This document shows, in pieces, positions 1 to 11,639 of a DNA stretch of 64,000 nt. Within the stretch, counting starts at the first letter, position 1; every line of letters begins with the position of its first letter. Under the pieces are notes generated by a model. That model worked only from the letters and a program-made list of their open reading frames with translations, searched no databases and had not been told where the DNA came from. Made by a program: the position numbers and the translations under genes. This stretch comes from Cucumis sativus (taxonomy: Eukaryota > Streptophyta > Magnoliopsida > Cucurbitales > Cucurbitaceae), in the NCBI RefSeq assembly GCF_000004075.3, contig NC_026659.2:14154272-14218271 (forward strand), written 5' to 3'.

Positions 1-136
1 TTAAAACAAATAGTAAATGGTGGGGAAAAAATTCTAATTGTTTTCGGAAAAATTCTAGTTGTGTGTGGGGGCCTTGGATGGGCGAGGACAGCACGGTCGT
101 GCGCGGCCCCAACGCGTGCGACACGGTGGTGCGCGG
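1..136. other. AT-rich start, then left part of GC-rich repeat
   Basis: The first 60 bases are AT-rich. From about 66 the sequence becomes GC-rich with CGTGCGCGG and GCGACACGG motifs like those of the 30-bp array at 4244-4640. The last five bases (132-136, CGCGG) are one copy of the target-site duplication of the LTR element that follows. The segment therefore looks like the left part of the same array, separated by that insertion. No gene is seen. Confidence 0.7.
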
Positions 137-619
137 TGTCACAATCGTAGCGTTTCAACCACGAGACGGACGATTGTGCGAAACTTGTTCTAACTCACGA
201 ACAAGTGAGCCGATCAAAATCCAAGAGTTGTGGGTAACGTCGATGTATGTCGTAACCTTCCTTTGCGTTTTAGGGAAATTTTATTTATAAAACGCGGGAA
301 AGAAAGAAATACATTGAAATAGACGTTATAATAAGCATTAAAGACTGTCAGTTGCAAGGAAAAATGTTTGCTTGCAAAGAGTACAACTAATGCTTGGGCG
401 GGGATTCAACTGGTATGCCTCCCCTATAGTACATTTTGAACATTTTCTTCTTTGGCAGGCTTGCATATGAAAATGCCGAAACGTCACACCTAAGTTTTAT
501 GACCTAGAATGGAAAGCAAACACCTAAACTAGTTATGCAAAGTAAAGATGGGATAAACTGGGGGTAATCGGAGCATATAACCAAAGGTAAACACACTTTG
601 GAAAAATATGTCCGTGACA
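137..619 (-). repeat. 3' LTR of the Ty3-type element
   Basis: 483 bp, nearly identical to 3761-4243 in direct orientation, with short inverted ends TGTCAC/GTGACA. The minus-strand polypurine tract follows immediately at 620-631. Confidence 0.93.
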
Positions 620-788
620 CACTCCCCCACTTAAACAGTCGACGTCCCCGTCGACTGGAAAAGCTGGAATCCTTCAATCTTCTGCCTCCACGCTTCACGG
701 TCTTGGTACGTCTTCCACAGGCTTCTTCCATGAGGAGGCTCTTCTGCTTCATCACGAACTTGTGTATCCTCCCCATGGGTCTTCTTCT

Positions 789-1229
789 TCAACTTCTGTT
801 GATTCCTCGTGTGCTCTCACGAGGTGAAGATCTTCGTATCTTCAGAAACCACATCAGTTCAGGTCGCGGCGTCACGATATCCTGACCTTCCATATGAAGG
901 TCCAGGGGGCGATGCTTCCTATCTGTCCATCTTCTCAGTCGCTTCGAGACTTTCTCTACATTGGCTCGAACCGTGTCTGATCTACGCTTCCACTTCTTGG
1001 CAAGGGTACGAGTCTGAGGCTCCTTCTTCACACAAGAACGATCAACAGGACGCGACAATACATATTGTCCGTCACCAACACTCATTGTTGGACTTCCGTC
1101 AGTTGATGATTTCTTCATAGCCGTAACATCCGGTTGTGTTGCCTCCAACGAACGACCCCCGTTCTTTTGCACTAACTTGCCGACCTTCGTCAAACTCATG
1201 CCATCATGAGCGACAAAGTTTTCCTTCAT
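789..1229 (-). pseudogene. integrase C-terminal remnant of the Ty3-type element
   Basis: A minus-strand reading frame of 146 codons downstream of the gag-protease frame. Residues about 90-115 (NVEKVSKRLRRWTDRKHRPL) resemble the basic stretch after the catalytic core of Ty3 integrases, which typically reads KARxRMKKxADKKRRxxxF. The integrase zinc finger and DDE core are absent, so this is what remains after a large internal deletion. The N-terminal half matches nothing I recognise. The assignment rests on one short motif and on position before the 3' LTR. Confidence 0.5.
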
Positions 1230-1268
1230 GGATTCCTTTGACGCGTCTCGCTTTGGGCCATCAGCTTG

Positions 1269-3710
1269 TCAGGCCTGTGTACGAGCCGACACATGTGGAA
1301 CCCCATGACTGCTCTTCCTACGTTCTGACTCAAAATCAAGTTTGAGCACGACTCTTCGTCTCCTTACTTGATTTGAAGTCAGATTCGGCCGAGTACCGAA
1401 ATGGTAGGCAACGTCGTTGTTCATCTCTTTGACAAACGTTAATCTATGGGAACCCTGTCTCCCATCCCTCAGACTGTGTGCTATGGCCAACGTTTCTTCT
1501 TCAAACATTGTATAATTGCCTTCAGTGGCACTCTTCTTCTGACTCTCAAATGCGATAGGGTGTCTATTCTGCAGTAGGACACCACTCAACGCATGACTAC
1601 ACGCCTCAGCGTAAGTTTCAACAGGTTGGGTCACGCTCACAGACCCAAGAATTGGCCCTCTCCTCGGGGCTTGCTTCAGGACACGGCTGTCGACACCCAA
1701 CCGTTCTTTCTCTTCTTCACGTAAAAAGCCTTGTGCTTTATACGGAGCTCCTGCAGGTCTAGCGAATCCTGCACTCGACAATCTCTTTGATTGTCTCCAG
1801 AGTGCAGGTGACTCTGAGTGTGCCATACGATGATTATTCTCTGTAGGCGATCCTGGCATGGGCAAACTCTCATGTTTCCCATCTCCATATTTCTCCACGA
1901 CACACCTTGTGTCTTCTCGAACACGGTCCTCTCTCAGTTGCATGGCCGAGATCGTTCTCAGTCGTTTAGGTTGCCTAAGGTCTGTCTGCACAACGGTGGG
2001 GTTAGACCCCGAGATCACCAGACATTTGGCTGCAGGCATTATGATCACTTGATGTTCGAGAAGGAATTCCATTCCGAGAACTACATCAAAGTCATCAATG
2101 CCTACAACCACGAAGTCAACGAAATCGCTCCATCCTCCCAACTGTATCACCGCCCGTTTTACTACTCCAACGACGGGTAAAGCTGTAGAATTCACGGCCT
2201 TCATTTTTCCCGTATCCTTCTTCCAATGAAGGTTTAGCCATCTGGCTTTTGCCACCGTTATGAAATTATGGGTTGCACCAGAGTCAACCATAGTGCTTCT
2301 TGCATGGTTCCGATTGATCCAGGTGTCCACATACATTAGGCCCCCTTTCGTGCGCCCACCTGTCTCCCCTACTCTCTTTTGAAGGGACGACAAGAGTCTT
2401 ATGGCTCCCACTCTAACATTCTGAACTCTGTCTTCCTGCCCAACTTCCTCCTCTGGTTGACCCGACACATCATCTGAGTCTGCAGCTAACGAGGCCTGAA
2501 AGGCATAGAAGGCAGCTTTATCCGGACATTCCCTTGCCCGATGTGGTCCATTACATATATAGCAACTGATAGTACGATTCGACGTGTTTGGATTATCACG
2601 TCTTCTCCAGGTATCCCTCGTATTAGATTGAGAAGACTTGCGATCTCTACTGGGACTTCCATTTTCACCGGTAGTCTTGGGGGAATTCGGTTGGCCGTTC
2701 CTGTCTCTTCCAGGTGAAGAGCTTTGATGACGCCTCGTCTCTTGAGTGTCATCAGACAGATCGAACAAACGCTCCGCTATTGCATAGGCTGACGCGAGGT
2801 CTTGAACTCTCTGTTCGTATAACTTAGTCCTTGCCCATGGCTTCAACCCTTCAACAAAGCTGAAAATTTTATCCTTTTCGGTCATGTCGGATACATCTAA
2901 CATCAGCCCCGCGAATTCCCTCACATACTCCCGAATAGTTCCAGTGTGTTTTAATTCTCGTAGCTTCCGTCGAGCCAGAACGTCGACATTTTCGGGGAAA
3001 AACTACGAGCGGAGTTCTCTCTTTAAACTGTCCCACGTATCTATTGTGCAACGCCCCTCCTGAATGTCCACATACCAGGATCTCCACCACAACTTGGCAT
3101 CTTCAGATAGATGCATGGTCGCCAATGTCACTTTGGCTTCTTCCATATTAGTACTCGTGGCTTTGAAGTACTGCTCAATATCGAAGATAAAGTTTGCCAA
3201 TGCCTTTCCATCTCTTGTCCCACAGAAGGGCTTGGGTTCATGAATCTTTATCTTGCTAGCTGTAATTGCTCCTCCAGCTAGAGCTTGATTGGCCAATGCT
3301 CGCATCGTAAGGTTCACCTTCGTGTTCACCTCCACGATTTCGTTTCTAACGACATCCAAGGTGGCTCGAAAGTCCTCGGACATGCCATTTATCATTTCCA
3401 CTATATCCTTTTGAGAGTTATCTAGCTCCATAACTCGCTCCTCCATTCGGGCAACAGAGCCCGATGAACTGTCCCCACACTCGTAGGAAACATTTCCAAT
3501 TCTTTGGATTCGTGACTCTAGCGTACCAACTCTAGCCAACAAATCTTGTATGGGTAATCCGTCCAGGCGACCGGACACCACGTCAACTTCCTCATGTTGT
3601 TCTTCCATCAATCGGATGGAACTAGGAACTTCCATCAGGTGGAGCATCTGCTCTTCGATCTCCACCAACCGTTCTTCATGGGTCTTGCTCGCTCGTTTTG
3701 CAGTCGACAT
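1269..3710 (-). pseudogene. gag-protease (plus RNase H scrap) polyprotein, one nonsense
   Basis: The likely start is the Met at 3710 (MSTAKRASKT), just downstream of the primer-binding site. It is followed by a coiled-coil-like segment and a retrotransposon gag core (about 3300-2850). The frame is broken once, by TAG at 3003-3005, and continues in the same frame to 1269, consistent with a single C-to-T change of a Gln codon. Next come a CX2CX3HX4C zinc knuckle (CYICNGPHRAREC), and an aspartic protease with DSGATHNF and a later LGMEFL. After that the family order collapses: the reading passes to a short RNase H-like piece (GVLLQNRHPIAFES, EEETLAIAHSLR) with no RT before it. It cannot supply its own replication enzymes. 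Confidence 0.85.
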
Positions 3711-3746
3711 TTTATTTTTGTCCAAACTGTCACTCGGCCAACTTTG

Positions 3747-3758
3747 GCTCTGATACCA
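3747..3758 (-). other. primer-binding site (initiator tRNA-Met)
   Basis: On the minus strand this reads TGGTATCAGAGC, the standard plant LTR-retrotransposon match to the 3' end of initiator methionine tRNA. It lies two bases inside the LTR that starts at 3761. Confidence 0.9.
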
Positions 3759-3760
3759 CT

Positions 3761-4243
3761 TGTCACAATCGTAGCGTTTCAACCTCGAGACGGACGATTG
3801 TGCGGCACTTGTTCTAACTCACAAACAAGTCAGCCGATCAAAATCCAAGAGTTGTGGGTAACGTCGATGTATGTCGTAACCTTCCTTTGCGTTTTAGGGA
3901 AATTTTATTTATAAAACGCGGGAAAGAAAGAAATACATTGAAATAGACGTTACAATAAGCATTAAAGACTGTCAGTTGCAAGGAAAAATGGTTGCTTGCA
4001 AAGAGTACAACTAATGTTTGGGCGGGGATTCAACTGGTATGCCTCCCCTATAGTACATTTTGAACATTTTCTTCTCTGGCAAGCTTGCATATGAAAATGC
4101 TGAAACGTCACACCCAAGCTTTATGACCTAGAATGGAAAGCAAACACCTAAACTAGTTATGCAAAGTAAAGATGGGATAAACTGGGGGTAATCAGAGCAT
4201 ATAACCAAAGGTAAACACACTTTGGAAAAATATGTCTGTGACA
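3761..4243 (-). repeat. 5' LTR of the Ty3-type element
   Basis: 483 bp, partner of 137-619. It is followed directly by CGCGG, the second copy of the target duplication, and then by the minisatellite into which the element inserted. Confidence 0.93.
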
Positions 4244-4640
4244 CGCGGCACCAGCGCGCGCGGAACGGTCGTGCCCGACACCAGCGAGTGCGACACGGTC
4301 GTGCGCGGCACCAGCACACGCGGTACGGTCGTGGGCGGCACCTACGCGCGCGGCACGGACGTGGGCGGCACCTGCACGCGCGACACGGGCGTGGGCGGCA
4401 ACTGCGCGCGCGGCACGGGCGTGGGCTGCACCTGCGCGCGCGGCACGGGCGTGGGCGGCACCTGCGCGCGCGACACGGGCGTGGGCGGCACCTGCGCGCG
4501 CGGCACGGGCGTGGGAGGCACCTGCGCGCGCGGCAGCGGGCGAGGGCGGCAAGGGCGAGGGCGGCACCTGCGCGCGCGGCAAGGGCGAGGGCGGCACCCT
4601 CGCGCGCGGCGATGCGAGGAGTCGCACGCTGCGCATGTGG
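4244..4640. repeat. GC-rich minisatellite, 30-bp unit
   Basis: Tandem units of exactly 30 bp, consensus about GGCACGGGCGTGGGCGGCAC followed by CTGCGCGCGC. They are in clean register from about 4260 to 4530 and more degenerate after that, with inserted GGGCGAGGGCGGC pieces. Because 30 is a multiple of three, several frames on both strands stay open and give low-complexity 10-residue repeats (for example GTGVGGTCAR). These frames have no codon-bias or domain support and I do not call them genes. GC content is far above the AT-rich surroundings. Confidence 0.92.
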
Positions 4641-5860
4641 GCGTGCATTGACGCGCATGTGGGCGTGCATTGACGCCTTGGGTGCGCATGGGGGACGCAA
4701 ATAGTGGGCATTGGGCGGGCACGAAAGGCGTGCATGGGGGGCCTTCAATGGGCATGAGGGGCGTGCATGTGGGCATGGGGGAGTGTCAATAACCTCTATT
4801 AATGTTTTTCCCATGCACAGCCACACCATGGCATGCATGGTTGGTGTTGGTGGGCAAGGGAGAATGTCAGAACCTCCAAAATTGTTTTTTGTCGTGAACC
4901 ATAGGCATCCATGTGCAAGCCTCGGCCATTGGCCTTCACTTCCACACGAGCATCCAATCCATGTACTTGGACATTCGACGAGAGTCTACTTCAACTTGTT
5001 TTCTCATCTTAGTTTCAAAATCCATCCCTCCACTTGTGTTTTCGTCCTTCTACATAAGACATAACCTCCATGGCATTTGGAAGAAACAAATCTGTTGTGT
5101 TTGGGGGAGGGTCGAATTGGAGAGTCGAAGGGCTGAATATGAATAAATCGTGGCAGCAAGGTCATTCTACCACTTGCAATACCATGTCGCGTATTTAAGT
5201 CATCTGCAAAGGATTCTACCAATCACTTGGTTGGAATTACTTTACAAGGCGGCCCGAGATTGGATCAACCACCGTAGTGTCGCGACGACGAGCGTCGAGG
5301 ACTCGAATTTAAGAGGCATCCTCATTAGACAATAGCTTGCTCAAAGAGGCAGGAAATTTGAGATTGGAGACCGTAGGAGAATGAGCAGGCAGGTTTAGCA
5401 GCAAGGAAACGACAATCATCAAGAATTGGTAAACAATATTTATGCTGAGAAAGCTGAAGTCCAAGGAAGTATATTATCCTTCATGACCAAGGTCTTTCAA
5501 CTTGAAATTGGGCTGAAGAAGAGTTTTAGTTGAACAAATACTATCTTGAGATGGACTAAGTGACTACAATTTTATTAACATATATACACACAAGAAAGGC
5601 AACGCAGCTTTTTGAATGAACAAAGTAATCTGCTGTTAAAACAAGACTGAACTTAAAAAACCTCTTTTACGAAGCTTGTTTTAAAGCCATAAACTGATTT
5701 ATGAAGTTTACGCACACGAGAAGTAGATGAAGTTGTCATCAAACTAGTCATCATTGAGGAAACCCATTATTCATATCTAGAGATCACCCAAAAGAAGATG
5801 CTAATTAAAGAAGAAGTTCAACCATTAAAATTTTAGCAACTAATGGAAAGGTATGTGTAT
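4641..5860. other. intergenic, short GC repeats then unassigned sequence
   Basis: 4625-4680 contains two copies of a unit of about 22 bp (GCGCATGTGGGCGTGCATTG). From 4787 the sequence returns to normal composition; a G-rich tract followed by TGTCAATAACC could be the edge of an older LTR, but no partner LTR is visible. 4860-5560 has short open frames without recognisable domains. 5570-5860 is AT-rich. No gene is supported. Confidence 0.5.
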
Positions 5861-6101
5861 TGAAAGCAATAAACACGAAACCAATGTAAACATGAAACCA
5901 AAGCTTATGTGAAAATCCAAGAACGGAGAGAAAAACTACCATGTTTTTAGTTTTATTATTTTTCTGATGAATAATGCAATAGGTATGAAAAGGGAAAATA
6001 ACTAGATTACAATAAGGAGAAAAAAAAGATTTAGGAAATGAGAAAAATCTTCCATATTATTTTCAAAAATACTCCAAGGGTCAAACCCACCAATTCTAAT
6101 A
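5861..6101 (-). repeat. 3' LTR of the copia element
   Basis: About 241 bp, similar in sequence to 8822-9059 and to the LTR at 35809-36060 in reverse orientation. Confidence 0.8.
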
Positions 6102-8806
6102 CTCTCCTTAAGTTGAGAAGCCCCTTAGTGAGAACATCACCAACCTGTTGGCACGAAGGAATGTACGAAATGCATATGCTCTCACTGTCAAGTCTTTCTT
6201 TGATGAAATGTCGATCTATCTCAACATGTTTAGTTCTATCAAGTTAAACTAGGTTGTTAGCAATACTAATAGCGACTTTATTATCAAAAAAAACTTCAAT
6301 GGTGTCTCACATTTCTGATGAAGATCTGACAAGACTTTCTAGAGCCAAATTTCCTCGCATGTTCTCAAACTCATAGCTCTGTATTCGGCCTTAATGCCGC
6401 TCCTAGCCATGCCACTTTGCTTCTTACTCCTCCCAAGTTACAAGATTGTTCCAAACAAAGGTACAATAACCGAAGGTAGACTTTCTGTCAACAATAGATC
6501 TCGCCCAATCTGAGTCAATATATGCCTCAATTGTCTGTCTGTTATTCTAACCATCAGCCCTTTACTAGGTGTTGTTTTCAAGTATCTTAGAATTATGTTG
6601 ACATCTTCCATTAGTTTCTCATAAGGAGCCTGCATAAAAAAGTTGACAACATTCACAACGAAGAAAATATCATGAGTATGGGATAAGTAAATCAATTTAC
6701 CCATGAGGTGCTGATATTGTTCTTTATCAACTAGAACTTGATCATTAGTGTTTCCAATTTTACTGTTGAATTCATTGGGAGTGTCAGCAGGACGACATCC
6801 CAGCATGCCTATCTCAGTTAACAAATCAAGGGTGTGTTTTATCTGAGATACATAGATGCCTTCTTTAGATCTAGCCACCTCCATTCCAAGGAAATATTTT
6901 AGATTTCCCAAATCCTTGATTTCAAAATCAAGCCTCATCTTCTCCTTTAGTTGAACGATCTCATTAGTATCATCCCCAATTAGAACAATGTCATCGACAT
7001 AGACAATCAATACTGCAATTATTTCTACCTTGGAGACTTTAGTGAACAAAGTGTGATTGGAGTGTCTTTGATTGTACCCCTGAGACTTTATGAAAGTGAA
7101 AAATCTGTCAAACCACACTCTTGGTGATTGTTTCAACTCGTATAAGGACTTATGAAGCTTCCAAACCTGATTATTAGATTAAGCTTCAAATCTTGGAGAC
7201 AAACTCATATACACTTCCTCTTTAAGATCCCCATTCAAGGATGCATTCTTAACATCAAGTTGATATAGGGACCAATCTATATTCGCTACCACAGACAACA
7301 AAACTCTAATAGTGCTCAACTTTGCAACATGAGAAAAAGTCTCAGAATAGTCAATCCCATAGGTCTGAGTGAACTCTTTAGCAACTAGCCTAGCCTTATG
7401 TCTGTCAATTGTACCATTTGTTCTGTACTTGAGTGTAAACACCCATTTTCATCCAACAGTCTTGTGTCCCTAGGGAGTATACAGAGATTCCATGTCTTGT
7501 TCTTTTTCAGGGCTCTCATTTCTTCCATGACAGCAACTTTCTACTTCGAACACTCTAAGGCAAGGTGGATACTCTTGGGTATTGTGGTAGAGTCAAGATT
7601 GGCAGTAAAAGCTTTGAATTGTGGAAAGAGATTATCATAGAAAACATAGTTGCAAATGAGATGTTTAGTACAGAACCTGGTACCTTTTGTCAGAGCAATG
7701 AGAATGTCAAAAGATGGATCATACTCATCAAGTTTTCCTGTATGACCCTGTTCAACTTCATTATTATTGGTTTTTGTTCTAACCTCAATCTCATTACCAC
7801 TGTTCTTTTCTTCAACATTTTCAAGAATAACAACAACAAACCTGTCATTCTCACTTATCATATTATTAGTCCGAGGTCCACTAGGATTTTGCATACCTTG
7901 ATCTCGAGGAGGTTTGGAGTCTTGGATTGGAGTCGGTGGTTGACTAGTAGGGGACCCGACTTCCTTTTTTATATTTCTCCTGTAATACGTTTTTTAGGGA
8001 CTTGGTTTGTGGGTAGGACTATGTTATGAGGATCGATGTCAAACACGATACTAGAAGTAGGTTCGATACATATAATTCAAAGGTGCTATTAGACTCTTCA
8101 CTTACACTCTCCCTCTAAAGATGACTAACAGAAAAGTAGGGTCAGTCCTCATAAAAAGTAATATCCATAGTTATAAAGTATTTCCTGGATGACAGGTGAA
8201 AAAACATTTATAACCATGCTAGTGAAGGGGATACCCAACAAACACACATGCCTGAGCCCAAGGGGTAAATTTGGTCTGATTAGGGCCAAAATTTTGACAT
8301 AAACGATACACTCAAATACACGAAGAGGGACCTCATAAACAAGACGAGTAGAGGGATAGGACTCCTTAAGACAATCTAATGGAGTCTGAAAGTGGAGGAT
8401 ACGAGAAAACATTCTATTGATTAAATGAGTTCTTATAAGAATAACATCTTCGTGCAACTATGAAGGAAGGAAAGTGGATAACATAAGGGAAATGGCTACT
8501 TCCAGAAGGTGATTGTTTTTTCGCTCGACCACTCCATTTTGTTGAGGAGTTAGTCACACGAGTTTTGGTGAACAATTTCCTTAACTTGGAGGCTAGAAAT
8601 TCACTAAGATTATGGTTTTGGAATTCCTGACCATTATCACTCCGAAGAATAGCAATAGTTCATTAAAGTTGAGGGTTGGCTCACTATATAGATTGATGGC
8701 TTCTGAATTCGATGGAGTAGTTTTTCCATAGTGGTGTCCACGACAGTGGTTTCTGTTATGGTCTAGGTGTTTTTAAAACTATTTTCTAGGGTTTCATTGT
8801 TGTTTC
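6102..8806 (-). pseudogene. copia pol remnant (integrase, RT, RNase H)
   Basis: Read on the minus strand from right to left. An integrase segment at about 8650-8150 has LRSDNG-like sequence, LLEVA, and INRMFSRILHFQTPLDC. A linker lies at 7894-7541. The RT N-terminus lies at 7442-7179 ([32 protein letters not shown]). The RT palm at 7136-6438 keeps the YVDD motif (VLIVYVDDIVLIGDD). An RNase H tail to about 6110 keeps TKHVEIDRHFIKE and ADVLTKG-like words. Stops and frame changes separate these blocks, so no functional product is expected. Confidence 0.88.
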
Positions 8807-8818
8807 GCTCTGATACCA
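8807..8818 (-). other. primer-binding site (initiator tRNA-Met)
   Basis: Minus-strand TGGTATCAGAGC, three bases from the LTR starting at 8822. It fixes the orientation of the copia element. Confidence 0.85.
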
Positions 8819-8821
8819 TAT

Positions 8822-9059
8822 TGAAAACAATAAATACAAAACCAAAGCTTACGTGAAAACCTGAGAACCGAGATAAAAACTATGATGTTTTTACTTTTAT
8901 TATTTTTCTATTGAATAATACAATAGGTACAAAGATGGAGAATAAATATATTACAATAAGGAGTAAAAAAGAAAAAGATTTAGGAAATAGAGAAAATAGG
9001 GAAAATCTTCCATATTCTTTTCAAAAATACTTTAAGGACCAAGCCCACTAACTCTAACG
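8822..9059 (-). repeat. 5' LTR of the copia element
   Basis: About 238 bp, partner of 5861-6101. On the minus strand the outer end reads CGTTAGAG where the family would be expected to start TGTTAGAG. Confidence 0.8.
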
Positions 9060-9267
9060 GTATCTATAAAATAATGGGGTGAGTGGGAATATAGCAAATT
9101 ACTACAAATTAATTAAGGATACAGCAAATCTTTAAAAGAATTGCAAGTATGGCAAATTTTAATTAAATTTCAAGGTAAAAGACGAAAATACCCCCAAATA
9201 CACTTTACATATTGTCTTCCATCTTCCACTTTCTTCTTTTTCTTCATATTCCGATTTTCTTTAAAGA

Positions 9268-9574
9268 TTTTCTTTTTCTCCACAATTTTCTCTCATTCTC
9301 CACGATTTTCTTCATTTTTCATCTTCACCGTTTTCTCCATTCTCCATCTTCACCATCGTTTCTTCTCCATCTTCTTTATGATTTTCTCATATTTTAAGGA
9401 CATTTATTCTCTCCACGATTTTCTTCCATCTCACTTTGATATTTTTTTTTATGTGATTCTTCCCTAAAATTTTACTTCATCCAATTTTTACAATTTGATT
9501 TAATTTCATCACTCTAGGTTGATTTTGTTCAATTCAATTGATTTTACCAGTATTTTTATATTTAAAAATGTGTG
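9268..9574 (+). repeat. left inverted arm of the large TIR element
   Basis: Pyrimidine-rich on the plus strand (TTCTCC and CTTCACC motifs). It pairs with 12194-12495 as an inverted repeat. Open frames here are low-complexity Phe/Ser/Leu runs caused by the composition. Confidence 0.85.
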
Positions 9575-9849
9575 AGAATATAGCAAATTACCAATTTAAC
9601 AATTCAATTTTCTTTTGCTATTCTGGTGCCTCATATTCCGATTTTCTTTTGCGATTTCAGTGCCTTCGTATTCGACTTCGCTTCACATTCTCCACTTCAT
9701 CATCTTCCACTTTCTTCGCTTTAGGTTTTCAACTTCGCTTCAGGATTTCTGCTTCACGTTCTTCCGGTATTTTTATTTTCTATTTAGTCGTAATATATTT
9801 GAAATATATTTTCTTCTTTTTCTATTTATTTGAAATCGAATGATTGATA

Positions 9850-10620
9850 GATTTGGTTAGTAGAAGATCTAAGTTAAATTGCATTTTTTGTGTGATGTTC
9901 TTTAAAGTCTATCAGTGATATGTTTCTATCAATGATTGATAGATTTGGAGGATGTTGAACATATTTGTGTTGGGATATTGAACTTTTTTTTTTATGTTAA
10001 TCTGTTTGTTTGCAGTAAGCTGTATTGGTGAATGTTTTAGTTTAAGTGTTGTTTCTTAATCGTTCTATCATTGATAGACCTGAAATATGTTTAGTAAATA
10101 CTTTAGTTTAATGTGCATATTTTATTTGAGATGTTGCTTATGGTCTATCATTGATATGTTCTTGTTAGTGATTGATAGATTTGGAGGATGTTGAACTTGT
10201 TTCTTTGGCATGCTAAACTTTGTGTTTTGTTGCTTAGGGATATGGTCTATCAGTGATATGTTCGTATCAGTGATAGACTTGAGGGATGTTTAGTTTGTTT
10301 GCATTGAGACGTTAGTAGATGCTTTAGTTCAATGCACATTTTTCTATATGTTGTTGCTTATGGTCTATCAGTGATATATTTCTATTATTGATAGACCTTG
10401 AAGATGTTTTGTTTGTTTGGGGTAAGATGTGTTGGTGGATATTTTAGTTTAAGTGTCGTTTTTTAATCTATCAATGATACGTTCTATCATTGATAGACCT
10501 GTAATATGTTTAGTAAATACTTTAGTTTAATGTGAAATCATATTTTGTGTGTTATTGTTTAGAGTCTATTAGCGATATGTTTCTATCACTAATAGACTTG
10601 GAAGATGTTTAGATTGTTTT
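9850..10620. repeat. field of degenerate repeats with TCTATCA-TGATAGA palindromes
   Basis: Six to seven imperfect units of roughly 100-130 bp. Each contains a word like GTCTATCAGTGATATG, then TTCTATCATTGATAGACTTGG, then AGGATGTT and TTTAGTTTAA. Units start near 9905, 10055, 10145, 10240, 10360, 10465 and 10560. The motif is a near-perfect palindrome able to form a small hairpin. Confidence 0.8.
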
Positions 10621-11363
10621 CATTATAATATATATTTATAAACTCTAATTCGACATTATCATTTCAGGTTGTTAAAGAAAAAAATGAAAATGATGGAAAT
10701 AGAAAAGGATGTTAAAAATGTTAGGCCGAAGAGACAACTTAACCGATCAAAGAAAATGTTGGAGAATGCAAAAGACTAGAATATTGCAAGAGACCAATTT
10801 ATTTGTCCCTAGTTTTGATTTGCAACTCTCTCATTGAGTAAATGAATATTGTATTATTAGTTTTGCGGATATTTCATGAGAGAAAAGATCAATGATAGAC
10901 TTCATATTTTATTTGATTTTGTTCAATTAATATAGAAATGTGTTGGACCACAGGTTGAATATTGCAAATTGACTGGTTTTCAATGGATGTTGAAGTTCAT
11001 TAATGGCATACCATAATGATGAAAAAGAGTTCACAATGGCGTTACCTCTTCATATTTAGTTGATTTTATCATATTAATATAGAAAAATGTTCGATCACAG
11101 GTTGAATAATCATTACAAGTTATAAGCTTTTGTGTTTCCACTAAGAAATTAGTATTATACATGTTGAACAATTGCAATTTAATATTAATTGGTGCATTTT
11201 ATTGAGAACTTTTTTTGTTAATATACATGTTGGAGTCGCGGGGTATGTGAGTATGTGAGAAACTATCAAGAAATTTTATCCTTCTTAGTAAAGTTTATAA
11301 CTGATAGAAACTATCAATAACTATAAATTAAACTTCATTATGACATTATTTCATATTACTACT

Positions 11364-11450
11364 TTACAATAAAGTAACTACTGCTAACAAAAAAAAATGT
11401 TCTCTATTTTACAATAAAGTAACTACTGCTAACAAAAAAAAAATGTTCTA
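11364..11450. repeat. 48-bp tandem duplication
   Basis: TTTACAATAAAGTAACTACT followed by GCTAACA and an A-run, then ATGTTCT, occurs twice in direct tandem. It lies in the central spacer of the large TIR element. Confidence 0.8.
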
Positions 11451-11639
11451 TATCTTCAAGTAGAATGATTCTCATCAACAACGTAATGTCACATCATTTT
11501 GTGACCAACAGGACGACAATTACTACATTTTGATGATTTGCTCGTAAAATAGAGGTAGTATTACACTCATAACATTGATTAATCATAATTCTGAATCATT
11601 GCAATATATATATATATACAGTTTATCATTCTAGTGTTA

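Larger units (their letters stand above)
137..4243 (-). mobile_element. Ty3-type LTR retrotransposon, internally deleted
   Basis: A complete insertion with LTRs at 137-619 and 3761-4243, each 483 bp, starting TGTCAC and ending GTGACA. It is flanked by a perfect 5-bp duplication CGCGG (132-136 and 4244-4248). Transcription is on the minus strand. A primer-binding site complementary to initiator Met tRNA lies at 3747-3758, beside the right LTR. A G-rich polypurine tract (620-631) lies beside the left LTR. The internal part codes for gag, a zinc knuckle and an aspartic protease, then scraps of RNase H and of the integrase C-terminus. No reverse transcriptase core or integrase catalytic core is seen, so it needed help from another element to move. 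The LTRs differ at roughly 15 positions by eye, suggesting a moderately recent insertion. Confidence 0.93.
5861..9059 (-). mobile_element. Ty1/copia LTR retrotransposon, degraded and deleted
   Basis: LTR-like ends at 5861-6101 and 8822-9059 (about 240 bp each) share sequence in direct orientation. A tRNA-Met primer-binding site (8807-8818) lies inside the right LTR, so transcription is minus strand. A purine-rich tract (AACTTAAGGAGAG on the minus strand) adjoins the left LTR. The 4-base word GTAT abuts both ends, a possible remnant of the target duplication. The outer TG/CA bases are mutated at one end of each LTR. The interior holds the second half of integrase, RT and RNase H, with many stops and frameshifts. 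Gag, protease and the first part of integrase are missing. It belongs to the same family as the copia element at 33-36 kb. Confidence 0.88.

Noticed and set aside
3711..3782. Gag starting upstream of 3710
   Set aside because: That extension would run through the primer-binding site into the LTR; the Met at 3710 is the first one downstream of it.
4128..4838. Open frames of 140-236 codons on both strands over the GC-rich array
   Set aside because: They arise from a 30-bp unit without stops; the products are 10-residue low-complexity repeats in several frames at once, with no domain or start context.
9141..9833. Phe/Ser-rich open frames in the left arm of the inverted-repeat element
   Set aside because: Composition artefact of a pyrimidine-rich arm; no domain, and the mirrored arm gives no matching protein.
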